A DNA stretch of 64,000 bases from Zoroaster sp. YZ-2022 (Eukaryota > Echinodermata > Asteroidea > Forcipulatida > Zoroasteridae), in assembly GCA_029582265.1 (NCBI GenBank), contig CM055830.1:33459172-33523171 (forward strand). The letters are read 5' to 3'. How positions within the stretch are numbered: the first letter of the stretch is position 1; each line of letters starts with the position of its first letter. This document shows, one piece after another, positions 27,641 to 39,524 of this stretch. Under the pieces are notes generated by a model. That model had not been told where the DNA came from. It saw only the letters and a program-made list of their open reading frames with translations, and did not search any database. The translations under genes were made by a program, and so were the position numbers.

Positions 27641-30595
27641 AGGCCAAATTTGTAACTCGGTGGATGTATTCTGCAGACCCACGGCTTCATTCTGTGTAAT
27701 TTCGAAGAGAATCGGAGACATTTTATTCGAGGTGAAAAAAACGTCAAGGGGTACGTACCCCTTGTAGTTTTTGCCAAATTTGGCCTAAAAATGGAATTTT
27801 TAAAAATGCCTTATACTTGTTTGAGAGACGTGATACAGTGCTTAGGTCTCATTTTTCTTAATTTGAGCCGCCTATCTTTCCAACTTTTTCAGAAAATCAG
27901 TATTTTATGAAAAATTTGAGTGAAATAGTGAAATAAAAAATTGGTCCAAATAGACTATAACTCAGTGGCTTTATTCTGCAGACCGAGTGGTTCATTCTGT
28001 GTAATTTTGAAGCGAATCGGAGACAATTATTTTTCCAAACTTGGCCTAAAAATGACATTTTTTTCAAAATTATTAATATTTGCTGGAGGGACGTAACAGA
28101 GTGCCTAGAACACATTTGTGGTAATTTGAGTCGCCTATCTTTCCAAGTTTTTAAGAAAATCAACATTTTATGAACAAATATAGGTAAAATTTCAAAATTT
28201 CAAACTTGTCCAAACAGGCTGTAACTCGGTGGCTGTATTCAGCAGACACATTGGTTCATTCTGTGGAATTTTGAAGCGAATCGGAGACAACTTTTTTAGA
28301 GGGTTTTCCTTGTCGTTTTTTCCAAATTTGGCCTAAAAATGACATCAATTCAAAATGATTAAGACTCGCTGGAGTGACGTAACAGAGTGCCTAGAACACA
28401 TTTGTGGTAATTTGAGTCGCCTATCTTTCCAACTTTTTAAGAAAATCAATATTTTATGAACAAATATAGGTAAAATTTCAAAATTTTAAACTTGTCCAAA
28501 CAGGCTGTAACTCGGTGGCTGTATTCTGCAGACACATTGGTTCATTCTGTGGAATTTTGAAGCGAATCGGAGACAACTTTTTTAGAGGTGAAAACAAAAC
28601 GACAAGGGGTACCCCTTGTCGTTTTTTCCAAATTTGGCCTAAAAATGACATTTTTTCAAAATGATTAATACTTGCTGGAGAGACGTAACAGAGTGCCTAG
28701 AACACATTTGTGGTAATTTGAGTCGCCTATCTTTCCAACTTTTTAAGAAAATCAATATTTTATGAAAAATATAGGTAAAATTTCAAAATTTTAAACAGGC
28801 TGTATGTAACTCGGTGGCTGTATTCTGCAGACACATTGGTTCATTCTGTGGAATTTTGAAGCGAATCGGAGACAATTTTTTTAGAGGTGAAAAAAACGAC
28901 AAGGGGTAACCCTTGTCGTTTTTTTCCAAATTTGGCCTAAAAATTACATTTTTTCAAAATGATTAATACTTGCTGGAGAGACGTAACAGAGTGCCTAGAA
29001 CACATTTGTGGTAATTTGAGTCGCCTATCTTTCCAACTTTTTAAGAAAATCAATATTTTATGAAAAAATATGGGTAAAATTTCAAAATTTTAAACTTGTC
29101 CAAACAGGCGGCTGTATTCTGCAGACACATTGGTTCATTCTGTGGAATTTTGAAGCGAATCGGAGACAACTTTTTTAGAGGTGAAAACAAAACGACAAGG
29201 GGTACCCCTTGTCGTTTTTTCCAAATTTGGCCTAAAAATGACATTTTTTCAAAATGATTAATACTTGCTGGAGAGACGTAACAGAGTGCCTAGAACACAT
29301 TTGTGGTAATTTGAGTCGCCTATCTTTCCAACTTTTTAAGAAAATCAATATTTTATGAAAAAATATAGGTAAAATTTCAAAATTTTAAACAGGCTGTAAC
29401 TCGGTGGCTGTATTCTGCAGACACATTGGTTCATTCTGTGGAATTTTGAAGCGAATCGGAGACAATTTTTTTAGAGGTGAAAACAAAACGACAAGGGGTA
29501 ATACTTGCTGGAGAGACGTAACAGAGTGCCTAGAACACATTTGTTGTAATTTGAGTCGCCTATCTTTCCAACTTTTTAAGAAAATCAATATTTTATGAAA
29601 AAATATAGGTAAAATTTCAAAATTTTAAACAGGCTGTAACTCGGTGGCTGTATTCTGCAGACACATTGGTTCATTCTGTGGAATTTTGAAGCGAATCGGA
29701 GACAATTTTTTTAGAGGTGAAAAAAAAACGACAAGGGGTACCCCTTGTCGTTTTTTCCAAATTTGGCCTAAAAATTACATTTTTTCAAAATGATTAATAC
29801 TTGCTGGAAAGACGTAACAGAGTGCCTAGAACACATTTGTTGTAATTTGAGTCGCCTATCTTTCCAACTTTTTAAGAAAATCAATATTTTATGAAAAAAT
29901 ATAGGCAAAATTTCAAAATTTTAAACAGGCTGTAACTCGGTGGCTGTATTCTGCAGACACATTGGTTCATTCTGTGGAATTTTGAAGCGAATCGGAGACA
30001 ATTTTTTTAGAGGTGAAAACAAAACGACAAGGGGTACCCCTTGTCGTTTTTTCCAAATTTGGCCTAAAAATGACATTTTTTCAAAATGATTAATACTTGC
30101 TGGAGAGACGTAACAGAGTGCCTAGAACACATTTGTTGTAATTTGAGTCGCCTATCTTTCCAACTTTTTAAGAAAATCAATATTTTATGAAAAAATATAG
30201 GTAAAATTTCAAAATTTTAAACAGGCTGTAACTCGGTGGCTGTATTCTGCAGACACATTGGTTCATTCTGTGGAATTTTGAAGCGAATCGGAGACAATTT
30301 TTTTAGAGGTGAAAACAAAACGACAACCCTTGTCGTTTTTTCCAAATTTGGCCTAAAAATGACATTTTTTCAAAATGATTAATACTTGCTGGAGAGACGT
30401 AACAGAGTGCCTAGAACACATTTGTGGTAATTTGAGTGGCCTATCTTTCCAACTTTTTAAGAAAATCAATATTTTATGAAAAAATATTGGTAAAATTTCA
30501 AAATTTTAAACTTGTCCAAACAGGCTGTAACTCGGTGGCTGTATTCTGCAGACACATTGGTTCATTCTGTGGAATTTTGAAGCGAATCGGAGACA
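27640..30595 (+). repeat. About 295-bp satellite array 1 (about 11 monomers)
   Basis: Monomer starts (GTAACTCGGTGGCTGTATTC or a variant) fall near 27658, 27957, 28219, 28506, 28806, 29106, 29397, 29637, 29932, 30227 and 30527. The first three copies are the most diverged; one copy (29397) is shortened to 240 bp. Each full monomer has the palindrome GACAAGGGGTACCCCTTGTC. Open frames through the array are not genes. Confidence 0.95.
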
Positions 30596-30760
30596 GTCTT
30601 CCCCTCTTCCTTCGTCAAGCTTCTTCAACCAGTTCTTTCAAACAATTACTCAAAATCTGTTTACACTCTAATCCCATTTTAATTTTGTTGAGCGCCATGA
30701 GCGTCACTACGTGATGGATTTGTGCGCTATATAAGAAGCCACTATTATTATTTATATTTT
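30596..30760 (+). mobile_element. LINE 3'-tail fragment inside the satellite unit, copy A
   Basis: CTTCGTCAAGCTTCTTCAAC and the tail words GAGCGCCATGAGCGTCACTA and TGTGCGCTATATAAGAAGCC, then (ATT)n, are typical of CR1/L2-like 3' ends. It replaces the satellite monomer exactly after GCGAATCGGAGACA. Identical copy at 34094-34257. Confidence 0.7.
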
Positions 30761-31189
30761 TCTAAATATGACTTAAATCTGCCGTTGAGAGGTTTAAGGA
30801 TAACAATGGGTTCATTGTCGATCGATAAAAAACATTATTTAATTTAAAGAAAAACCTACCTAAGTGTTGTCTCGATCCTCTGCTTATGCATACAAAAATT
30901 ACCAGCGTTACTATATCTATTCTTTTAGTGTAATTTTGAAGCTAACCGTTGACAACATTTTTAAAGGCTAATGTAAAAAATACAATTATTAGACCTAATA
31001 TAAAAATTAAAAAATTTAATACGATTAAAAACATTTCCCAGTTGGGGATTTCTATCAAAAATGGTGTTTCTATGCCCTGTTGATCGTGATGATGTCCCTT
31101 TAAAAACACTAGCTACAACTACTGTAAAGGGTTTCTAATGAAGTTTAAAAAAACAATTAATTTAATGTTTTTTAAAAACAATTTATTTC

Positions 31190-32090
31190 ATTCCAAAAAT
31201 CATTTAGTATTATTCCCTATACTCTAAAACGTCACCAAAACAAATATTGCCTTGATCCTACCCCTATAAACCCTAACAACCCCTAACTCTAAATCCTAAC
31301 GCTAACCCTATCCATGGTGATTTCTTGGTTTGAACCCCTGATATGGAGGATTTTTTAACCGCTTCATTTGTACACGTTGAATAGCGCGGGGTGAACCCGG
31401 GATATGGACGATTTTTAACAGCTCGTATTGTACACGTTGAATAGCGCGGGGTGAACCCGGGATATGGAGGATTTTTAACAGCTTCATTTGTACACGTTGT
31501 ATAGCGCGGGGTGAACCCGGGATATGGACGATTTTTAACAGCTCGTATTGTACACGTTGTATAGCGCGGGGTGAACCCGGGATATGGACGATTTTTAACA
31601 GCCCGTATTGTACACGTTGTATAGCGCGGGGTGAACCCGGGATATGGACGATTTTTAACAGCTCGTATTGTACACGTTGAATAGCGCGGGGTGAACCCGG
31701 GATATGGACGATTTTCAACAAGCCCATTTGTACACGTTGTATAGCGCAGGGTGAACCCGGGATATGGACGATTTTTAACAGCTCGTATTGTACACGTTGT
31801 ATAGCGCGGGGTGAACCCGGGATATGGACGATTTTTAACAGCCCGTATTGTACACGTTGTATAGCGCAGGGTGAACCTTCAATATCTTTCATATTGGGGG
31901 TTCACCCCGCACTATACAACGTGTACAAATGAAGCGGTTAAAAAATCGTCCATATCAGGGGTTCAAACCAAGAAATCACCATGGATAGGGTTAGGGTTAG
32001 GATTTAGAGTTGGGGTTGTTAGGGTTTATAGGGGTAGGATCAAGGCAATATTTGTTTTGGTGACGTTTTAGAGTATAGGAAATAATATTA
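31190..32090. repeat. Inverted-repeat block with telomere-like words around a 60-bp minisatellite, copy A
   Basis: Left arm 31200-31395 and right arm 31885-32070 are reverse complements, including CCCTAACCCTATCC / GGATAGGGTTAGGG and CCATGGTGATTTCTTGG. The minisatellite lies between them at 31361-31880. Confidence 0.85.
31361..31880 (-). repeat. 60-bp minisatellite, about 9 copies (copy A)
   Basis: Units carry GTACACGTTGTATAGCGCGG, GGTGAACCCGGGATATGGAC and GATTTTTAACAGC. The 60-bp period keeps a minus-strand frame open (20-residue repeat with HIPGSPRAIQRVQ), which is not evidence of a gene. Units alternate between TCGTATT and CCATTT variants. Confidence 0.93.
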
Positions 32091-32540
32091 ATTGATTTTT
32101 AGAATGAAATTATTTTTTTGTAAAAAAAAAAATAATTAAAAAAGGAAAGTTCATGAAAGACCCTTAGTAAGTAGTCTTGTGTTCTGCTATGCATTATATA
32201 TATTTATCTTTTTGTTGAATTTTGTTGAAGGAGAAATATATATTTTTCCAAATATGACTTAAATCTGCCTTTGAGAGGTTTAATGATAATATGCAACCCT
32301 TTGTCGATCGATAAAAAAACATTATTTAATTTAAAAAAAACCTACTTAAGTGTTGTCGCGATCCTCTGCTTATGCATACAAAAATTACCAGCGCTATATC
32401 TCTTCTTTTAGTGTAATTTTGAAGCTAATCGTTGACAACATTTTTAAACAAACCCCTAAACGTCATCAAAACAAATATAATCGTGTACGTGCATGATGAG
32501 TTCGGATTTTTTAGGCCAAATTTGGAAAAAACAAAAAAAA
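32091..32540. repeat. AT-rich part of the 3.5-kb unit, copy A
   Basis: 32250-32445 is a direct, diverged repeat of 30770-30960 (AAATATGACTTAAATCTGCC, CGATCGATAAAAAACATT, CTCTGCTTATGCATACAAAA). Confidence 0.8.
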
Positions 32541-34093
32541 ATTGTCTCCGATTCGCTTCAAAATTACACAGAATGAACCAATGTGTCTGCAATGTGTAAT
32601 TTTGAAGCGAATCGGAGACAATTTTTTTTCGAGGTGAAAAAAACGACAAGGGGTACCCTTGGCGTTTTTCCAAATTGGCTAAAATGACATTTTTTCAAAA
32701 TGATTAATACTTGCTGGAGAGACGTAACAGAGTGCCTAGAACACATTTGTGGTAATTTGAGTCGCCTATCTTTCCAACTTTTTAAGAAAATCAATATTTT
32801 ATGAAAAAATATGGGTAAAATTTCAAAATTTTAAACTTGTCCAAACAGGCGGCTGTATTCTGCAGACACATTGGTTCATTCTGTGGAATATTGAAGCGAA
32901 TCGGAGACAACTTTTTTAGAGGTGAAAACAAAACGACAAGGGGTACCGCTTGTCGTTTTTTCCAAATTTGGCCTAAAAATGACATTTTTTCAAAATGATT
33001 AATACTTGCTGGAGAGACGTAACAGAGTGCCTAGAACACATTTGTGGTAATTTGAGTCGCCTATCTTTCCAACTTTTTAAGAAAATCAATATTTTATGAA
33101 AAAATATGGGTAAAATTTCAAAATTTTAAACTTGTCCAAACAGGCGGCTGTATTCTGCAGACACATTGGTTCATTCTGTGGAATTTTGAAGCGAATCGGA
33201 GACAACTTTTTTAGAGGTGAAAACAAAACGACAAGGGGTACCCCTTGTCGTTTTTTCCAAATTTGGCCTAAAAATTACATTTTTTCAAAATGATTAATAC
33301 TTGCTGGAGAGACGTAACAGAGTGCCTAGAACACATTTGTGGTAATTTGAGTCGCCTATCTTTCCAACTTTTTAAGAAAATCAATATTTTATGAAAAAAT
33401 ATAGGTAAAATTTCAAAATTTTAAACAGGCTGTAACTCGGTGGCTGTATTCTGCAGACACATTGGTTCATTCTGTGGAATTTTGAAGCGAATCGGAGACA
33501 ATTTTTTTAGAGGTGAAAACAAAACGACAAGGGGTACCCCTTGTCGTTTTTTCCAAATTTGGCCTAAAAATGACATTTTTTCAAAATGATTAATACTTGC
33601 TGGAGAGACGTAACAGAGTGCCTAGAACACATTTGTTGTAATTTGAGTCGCCTATCTTTCCAACTTTTTAAGAAAATCAATATTTTATGAAAAAATATAG
33701 GTAAAATTTCAAAATTTTAAACAGGCTGTAACTCGGTGGCTGTATTCTGCAGACACATTGGTTCATTCTGTGGAATTTTGAAGCGAATCGGAGACAATTT
33801 TTTTAGAGGTGAAAAAAAAACGACAAGGGGTACCCCTTGTTTTTTTTCTTCCAAATTTGGCCTAAAAATGACATTTTTTCAAAATGATTAATACTTGCTG
33901 GAGAGACGTAACAGAGTGCCTAGAACACATTTGTGGTAATTTGAGTCGCCTATCTTTCCAACTTTTTAAGAAAATCAATATTTTATGAAAAAATATGGGT
34001 AAAATTTCAAAATTTTAAACTTGTCCAAACAGGCGGCTGTATTCTGCAGACACATTGGTTCATTCTGTGGAATTTTGAAGCGAATCGGAGACA
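32540..34093 (+). repeat. About 295-bp satellite array 2 (about 6 monomers)
   Basis: Same monomer as 27640-30595; starts near 32850, 33148, 33431, 33726 and 34033 with a partial first copy. It ends at the same monomer position as array 1 (GCGAATCGGAGACA). Confidence 0.95.
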
Positions 34094-36060
34094 GTCTTCC
34101 CCTCTTCCTTCGTCAAGCTTCTTCAACCAGTTCTTTCAAACAATTACTCAAAATCTGTTTACACTCTAATCCCATTTTAATTTTGTTGAGCGCCATGAGC
34201 GTCACTACGTGATGGATTTGTGCGCTATATAAGAAGCCACTATTATTATTTATATTTTTCTAAATATGACTTAAATCTGCCGTTGAGAGGTTTAAGGATA
34301 ACAATGGGTTCATTGTCGATCGATAAAAAACATTATTTAATTTTAAAAAAAAACCTACCTAAGTGTTGTCTCGATCCTCTGCTTATGCATACAAAAATTA
34401 CCAGCGTTACTATATCTATTCTTTTAGTGTAATTTTGAAGCTAACCGTTGACAACATTTTTAAAGGCTAATGTAAAAAATACAATTATTAGACCTAATAT
34501 AAAAATTAAAAAATTTAATACGATTAAAAACATTTCCCAGTTGGGGATTTCTATCAAAAATGGTGTTTCTATGCCCTGTTGATCGTGATGATGTCCCTTT
34601 AAAAACACTAGCTACAACTACTGTAAAGGGTTTCTAATGAAGTTTAAAAAAACAATTAATTTAATGTTTTTTAAAAACAATTAATTTCATTCCAAAAATC
34701 ATTTAGTATTATTCCCTATACTCTAAAACGTCACCAAAACAAATATTGCCTTGATCCTACCCCTATAAACCCTAAAAACCCCTAACTCTAAATCCTAACC
34801 CTAACCCTATCCATGGTGATTTCTTGGTTTGAACCCCTGATATGGAGGATTTTTTAACCGCTTCATTTGTACACGTTGAATAGCGCGGGGTGAACCCGGG
34901 ATATGGACGATTTTCAACAAGCCCATTTGTACACGTTGAATAGCGCGGGGTGAACCCGGGATATGGACGATTTTCAACAAGCCCATTTGTACACGTTGTA
35001 TAGCGCGGGGTGAACCCGGGATATGGAGGATTTTTAACAGCTCGTATTGTACACGTTGAATAGCGCGGGGTGAACCCGGGATATGGACGATTTTTAACAG
35101 CTCGTATTGTACACGTTGAATAGCGCGGGGTGAACCCGGGATATGGACGATTTTTAACAAGCCCATTTGTACACGTTGAATAGCGCGGGGTGAACCCGGG
35201 ATATGGACGATTTTTAACAGCCCGTATTGTACACGTTGAATAGCGCGGGGTGAACCCGGGATATGGACGATTTTTAACAAGCCCATTTGTACACGTTGTA
35301 TAGCGCAGGGTGAACCTTCAATATCTTTCATATTGGGGGTTCACCCCGCACTATACAACGTGTACAAATGAAGCGGTTAAAAAATCGTCCATATCAGGGG
35401 TTCAAACCAAGAAATCACCATGGATAGGGTTAGGGTTAGGATTTAGAGTTAGGGGTTGTTAGGGTTTATAGGGGTAGGATCAAGGCAATATTTGTTTTGG
35501 TGACGTTTTAGAGTATAGGAAATAATATTAATTGATTTTTAGAATGAAATTATTTTTTTGTAAAAAAAAAAATAATTAAAAAAGGAAAGTTCATGAAAGA
35601 CCCTTAGTATTAAGTAGTCTTGTGTTCTGCTATGCATTATATATATTTATCTTTTTGTTGAATTTTGTTGAAGGAGAAATATATATTTTTCCAAATATGA
35701 CTTAAATCTGCCTTTGAGAGGTTTAATGATAATATGCAACCCTTTGTCGATCGATAAAAAAACATTATTTAATTTAAAAAAAACCTACTTAAGTGTTGTC
35801 GCGATCCTCTGCTTATGCATACAAAAATTACCAGCGCTATATCTCTTCTTTTAGTGTAATTTTGAAGCTAATCGTTGACAACATTTTTAAACAAACCCCT
35901 AAACGTCATCAAAACAAATATAATCGTGTACGTGCATGATGAGTTCGGATTTTTTAGGCCAAATTTGGAAAAAACGTCGTTTTTTTCACGTCGAAAAATT
36001 TTTTTTCTCCGATTCGCTTGAAAATTACACAGAATGAACCAATGTGTCTGCAATGTGTAA
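34094..36060. repeat. Second copy of the 3.5-kb unit: LINE tail, inverted block, 60-bp minisatellite
   Basis: 34094-36060 repeats 30596-32600 almost base for base at an offset of about 3.5 kb. It includes the LINE tail, CCCTAA/TTAGGG inverted arms and a minisatellite at 34862-35310 with about 8 copies in a different variant order. Unit copy number and order differ between the two minisatellites, so they have turned over since duplication. Confidence 0.93.
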
Positions 36061-36215
36061 TTTTGAAGCGAATCGGAGACAATTTTTTTTCGAGGTGAAA
36101 AAAACGACGTTAGTGGACTAACGGCTTGCGCCATTTATCCTGTTGGTATTTGGAGTTGAATTTAATACTACTTAAATAAATCGTGATTGCGTTATCATTT
36201 AAAAATAAAACATTG

Positions 36216-36280
36216 CGGCCACTGGGATTCGAACCCGGTTCTTCTGCTCGAAACCTAACACCAGTTGGTTGCGCCACCAA
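36216..36280 (-). repeat. tRNA-like module (right arm)
   Basis: On the minus strand: GATTGGTGGCGCAACCAACT, then GGGTTCGAATCCCAGTGGCC. It is the inverted counterpart of 27096-27168. Confidence 0.55.
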
Positions 36281-36361
36281 TCCCTGTTGGTACTTGGAGT
36301 TGAATTTTAAACTACTTAAATAAATCGTGATTGCGTAACTATTTAAAATGAAAAAGAAAAA

Positions 36362-36650
36362 GCATCGTGGCATCGCCGGGATTGGAACCTGGTTGGTTAG
36401 TACCGAAGTCTGGCGCCATAGGCATAGACTATTGTATCATCTGATACCAATGAAAATGATTGCAGCTTTACTGAAGGGAGCAAGCTGGGGTAAAAAAAAT
36501 AATAAAATAAAATTAAAAATGTCATTGCGTCACCAATCTGCGTAACCATTTAAAATGAAAAAGAAAATGATTCATGTCACCTCCGGGATTTGAACCTGGG
36601 TGTGTAGTACCAAAGTCTGGCGCCTTAACCATTGAGCTATTGCTTCATCT
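36362..36650 (-). repeat. Two tRNA-like modules (right arm)
   Basis: Minus-strand copies at 36362-36440 and 36573-36650. The latter has an A box in ATAGCTCAATGGTTAAGGCG and a B box GGTTCAAATCC at tRNA-like spacing. They match the left-arm module at 26946-27022. The acceptor strands do not pair, so these are tRNA-like repeats. Confidence 0.6.
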
Positions 36651-36984
36651 GATAACTACTGAAAATGATTGCAGCTTTACTGAAGCTTTGGTCAAAAAAA
36701 ATTAAATAAAATAAAAATGTGATTGCGCCACCAATCTGTGTCGAGATTTAAGTTTGAGTTGAATTTTAAGCTACTCAAACTAATTAATGGATTGTGATTG
36801 CGCATTTGAGTGCATCTCAGGTTCCCTGAGCGACACTGGCTTGACCAGGCAGAGATTATTAATGTTTTTTCTTAAAAACATTGGTCCCTGCAGAATGAAT
36901 TTTCACTATTTCCTTGTTAACATTACCTGAAACTTTCATATTTTTTGTTAAATGTAAGAATACTTTTAAGCAAAATGTGCGGAA

Positions 36985-37150
36985 TCATCGGTCCAGCAAG
37001 TTTGGCTGCAATTGGACATCGTTTCATACATGGACGGATCATCATGAGCACAGGTCCTGGGCACAAATTCACCACGGGCCCATACACGCGCATAATACTA
37101 CTAGTACTATGCTTTTTTTTTTTTTTTTGAAAACCAAGGGCCCCTATTGG
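36985..37150 (-). mobile_element. GGCC-family MITE fragment
   Basis: TTTGGCTGCAATTGGACATC plus GTTTCATA are from the family core. A T-run and GGGCCC words follow. Both ends are degraded. Confidence 0.45.
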
Positions 37151-38640
37151 CTCCTGGGCCCGGGGCACGTGCCCAGTTTGCCCGTGCGGTAATCCGTGCA
37201 TGGTTTCATATTGTTTTTGGTAAGTAAGATGGTTTAAGATGCCTTTTGAGGTAGACTGGGTAATAACTATGGGCACAGTCGAGACGCCTATTGTTCCCAA
37301 ACTTTTTTTTAAAGTTACGCAAGCCCCCAAGTCCAATTATTGTAAACAAAAGTGCATCAGAAACAAAATCACCTCAAATAATTATGTATTTTACTGGAAA
37401 ATACATTAATAACTGGAATTGTGTTGTAAATAAAATGTTGCCCAAATGATGTTATTTTTTCCAAACTAAGTCACTGTTTATATTTTTAAAGAAGTTTTAA
37501 ATGACAATGAGTTGAATGTTGATCCATACTTTTTCCAGGGATTTTTGTTTTAATTAATTAAAATTTATATTTATTTTCAAGAGGCTGAATTAATTATGGC
37601 ATTTCCCATCAGCATCAACCAAGTGCGACATCTACAAGATTGTTAACTTGTAAAATGCGAAATTGGGTTGTTTCCATGGAAACCTGATTATGAGGATCAT
37701 GTTCAGTGTGTTTCAAGCACTTCATGTACAGGCAGCTTCCAAATTTATCACTCTCAGAAGGTTGAAAAAGCTCAATCACGGCTTGGTAAACAGTAGCTCT
37801 GAATTTACTTATTTTATTAATATATTTGTCACCAAGGTTCCCATGGTAACATGGCTATTTAAAGCATTATCTATGCTGGTATCAAATAACAACAGATCCC
37901 TCTGTAACTGAATTTCCTGAATTTGATATAAAATACTAAAATATTACCAAAGTTGTGGTTACTATTGCTATTGTAAAACAACAAATTGGTTAATTTCCAT
38001 AGCAACAGGATAATGATGTATGTATAACTTCCTCAGAGATTGTACATATATTGAAATATATAGGTTAATAAAATATGGATTAAGTTTTGCAAAATAAAAC
38101 AACAAATTACAGATGTTATTTTTTTAATTCTTTTAATTTATTGTACTTATTCATGTCATGTTTCCACAGCAACGGTTTTCATTCAGCAATAATGATATTA
38201 GTCTATAGACCTTTTGTCATTCTTCTAATGTCACAAGTTTTGTTCAAATCCAAAAAGAAATAGAGTAGATAGACAGCATTCATTAAAATAGTATGCTAAA
38301 CAGTGCTGCTGCCTTTCCTATTCCCCAAATAAATAAGAAATGTGTATTTTTTTTAGTTTTTAAAATTGTTTTATCTCAGCGATGCTAAATCCAATTTGCA
38401 CCCAATAAAGTGCACTAAATTTAATCATTATCAGCATTAAATGAAATATTTCAAAAGATATCACTTGATGCAGTGGGGCACCTGAAAACCCTAATTATAC
38501 AATGGGTTAGCATTGCGTATTTGAAGACAAAATTCGCTGTATCTACACTTTCCATCTCTCTTGCTACATGTACAAAGAAAATACAAACAAACATTCAAGT
38601 AACAATTTGAATATTTATAACCTCCTAAATATACAATGAT
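37151..38640. other. AT-rich intergenic DNA, no gene seen
   Basis: No open frame with recognisable features and no strong repeat. TTTCCATGGAAAC/GTTTCCAC-type words recur (37670, 38160), perhaps from an old MITE. Confidence 0.5.
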
Positions 38641-38690
38641 AGTCAAGTAAAACTCTCTTTAATACAACAGAGACCCATGATGAATGAATG

Positions 38691-38922
38691 CAGTGCTGGG
38701 GCAGAAGGGGTCGCTGTCACCCAGGGTACTCCCCAATGGTACCCCGGCAATCTCAATCCTATATGTACATTAGTAATGCAGAAGGGGTCGCTGTCACCCA
38801 GGGTACTCCCAATGGTACCCAGGCAATCATATGTCCACTGTACATAGGATTGAGATTGCCTGGGTACCACTGAAGAGTACCCAAGGTGACAACAACCCCT
38901 TCTGCATTACTAATGTTTGAAT
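38691..38922. repeat. Foldback repeat with about 75-bp arms
   Basis: A right arm (TACATAGGATTGAGATTGCC ... CTTCTGCATTACTAAT, about 38843-38915) is the inverse of 38763-38828 and partly of 38698-38765. The two left-arm copies (GAAGGGGTCGCTGTCACCCA) are direct repeats, so one arm has been duplicated. Confidence 0.8.
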
Positions 38923-38934
38923 AATACCTATATA

Positions 38935-39032
38935 TTTGAATAATACTGTAAACATAGCAGGGCCGAAAGGGTCGTTGTCACCTAGGCTACAACGACCCTT
39001 TCGGCCCTGCTATGTTTACAGTATTATTCAAA
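38935..39032. repeat. Perfect 44-bp-arm palindrome
   Basis: 38935-38978 is the exact reverse complement of 38989-39032, with a 10-bp loop CACCTAGGCT. The inner stem is GC-rich (GGGCCGAAAGGGTCGTTGT). Confidence 0.95.
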
Positions 39033-39127
39033 CAAAAATGAAAAAAAATTCATGTCGCTACTTATATTCAATTGACCATTTTATACCCGTTGGTAGTCAA
39101 ATACAACACAATTTACAATGGACACAT

Positions 39128-39500
39128 CAAATTCAAGATGGTACAATGCTATGCCAATGAGCACTTACAATATGTACTCCATGTACAATGTCCATAGTAC
39201 TTACAATCTAATTCACAGAAATAGGTATACATGTACATGTTTTATCATTTTGGGCTGTTAAACCAACAAATCTATGAAATTAACATCACAGATTACACAA
39301 TTTCAATAGAAATCCTCCACTTTGTAGCTATAGTCGCTCATACAGGTTGGATTCATTCAAATTAGCTCAAAATATGTCATTTACCATGTTGTGAACAGCA
39401 GCAAAAGCTCCAACATTTGCTGCCATTTTATCTCACTACCAACAAATATCACCAAATTTACGTGAACAATATGCTGCATAAACAGGCTTAAAAACAGTTA
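39128..39500 (+). repeat. Interspersed repeat shared with 16972-17330
   Basis: Same ordered words as the PAN2 intron 17 copy (CCAATGAGCA, CATGTACAATGTCCATAGTA, CACAGAAA). No gene is seen. Confidence 0.6.
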
Positions 39501-39524
39501 CAAATCAGAGTGCTATGTGAAATG

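Larger units (their letters stand above)
26790..36812. repeat. About 10-kb composite with inverted tRNA-like arms and satellite core
   Basis: The left arm (26790 to about 27300) and right arm (about 36107-36812) are inverted copies sharing, in order, AATCACAAT, TTTAAGTAGTTTAAAATTCA, ATTGGTGGCGCAATCACATT, tRNA-like modules and GGATAAATGGCGCAAGCCGT. Between them lie satellite arrays, two copies of a 3.5-kb unit, and minisatellites. No transposase, reverse transcriptase or integrase frame is visible. It could be a foldback-type element or a satellite block captured by an inverted duplication. Confidence 0.65.

Noticed and set aside
31308..31892. 194-aa repeat protein HIPGSPRAIQRVQ
   Set aside because: The 60-bp period keeps the frame open; no start context, splice support or conservation beyond the satellite.
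31290..32000. Internal telomere
   Set aside because: Only two to three CCCTAA/TTAGGG copies on each arm, in the middle of repeats on both sides.
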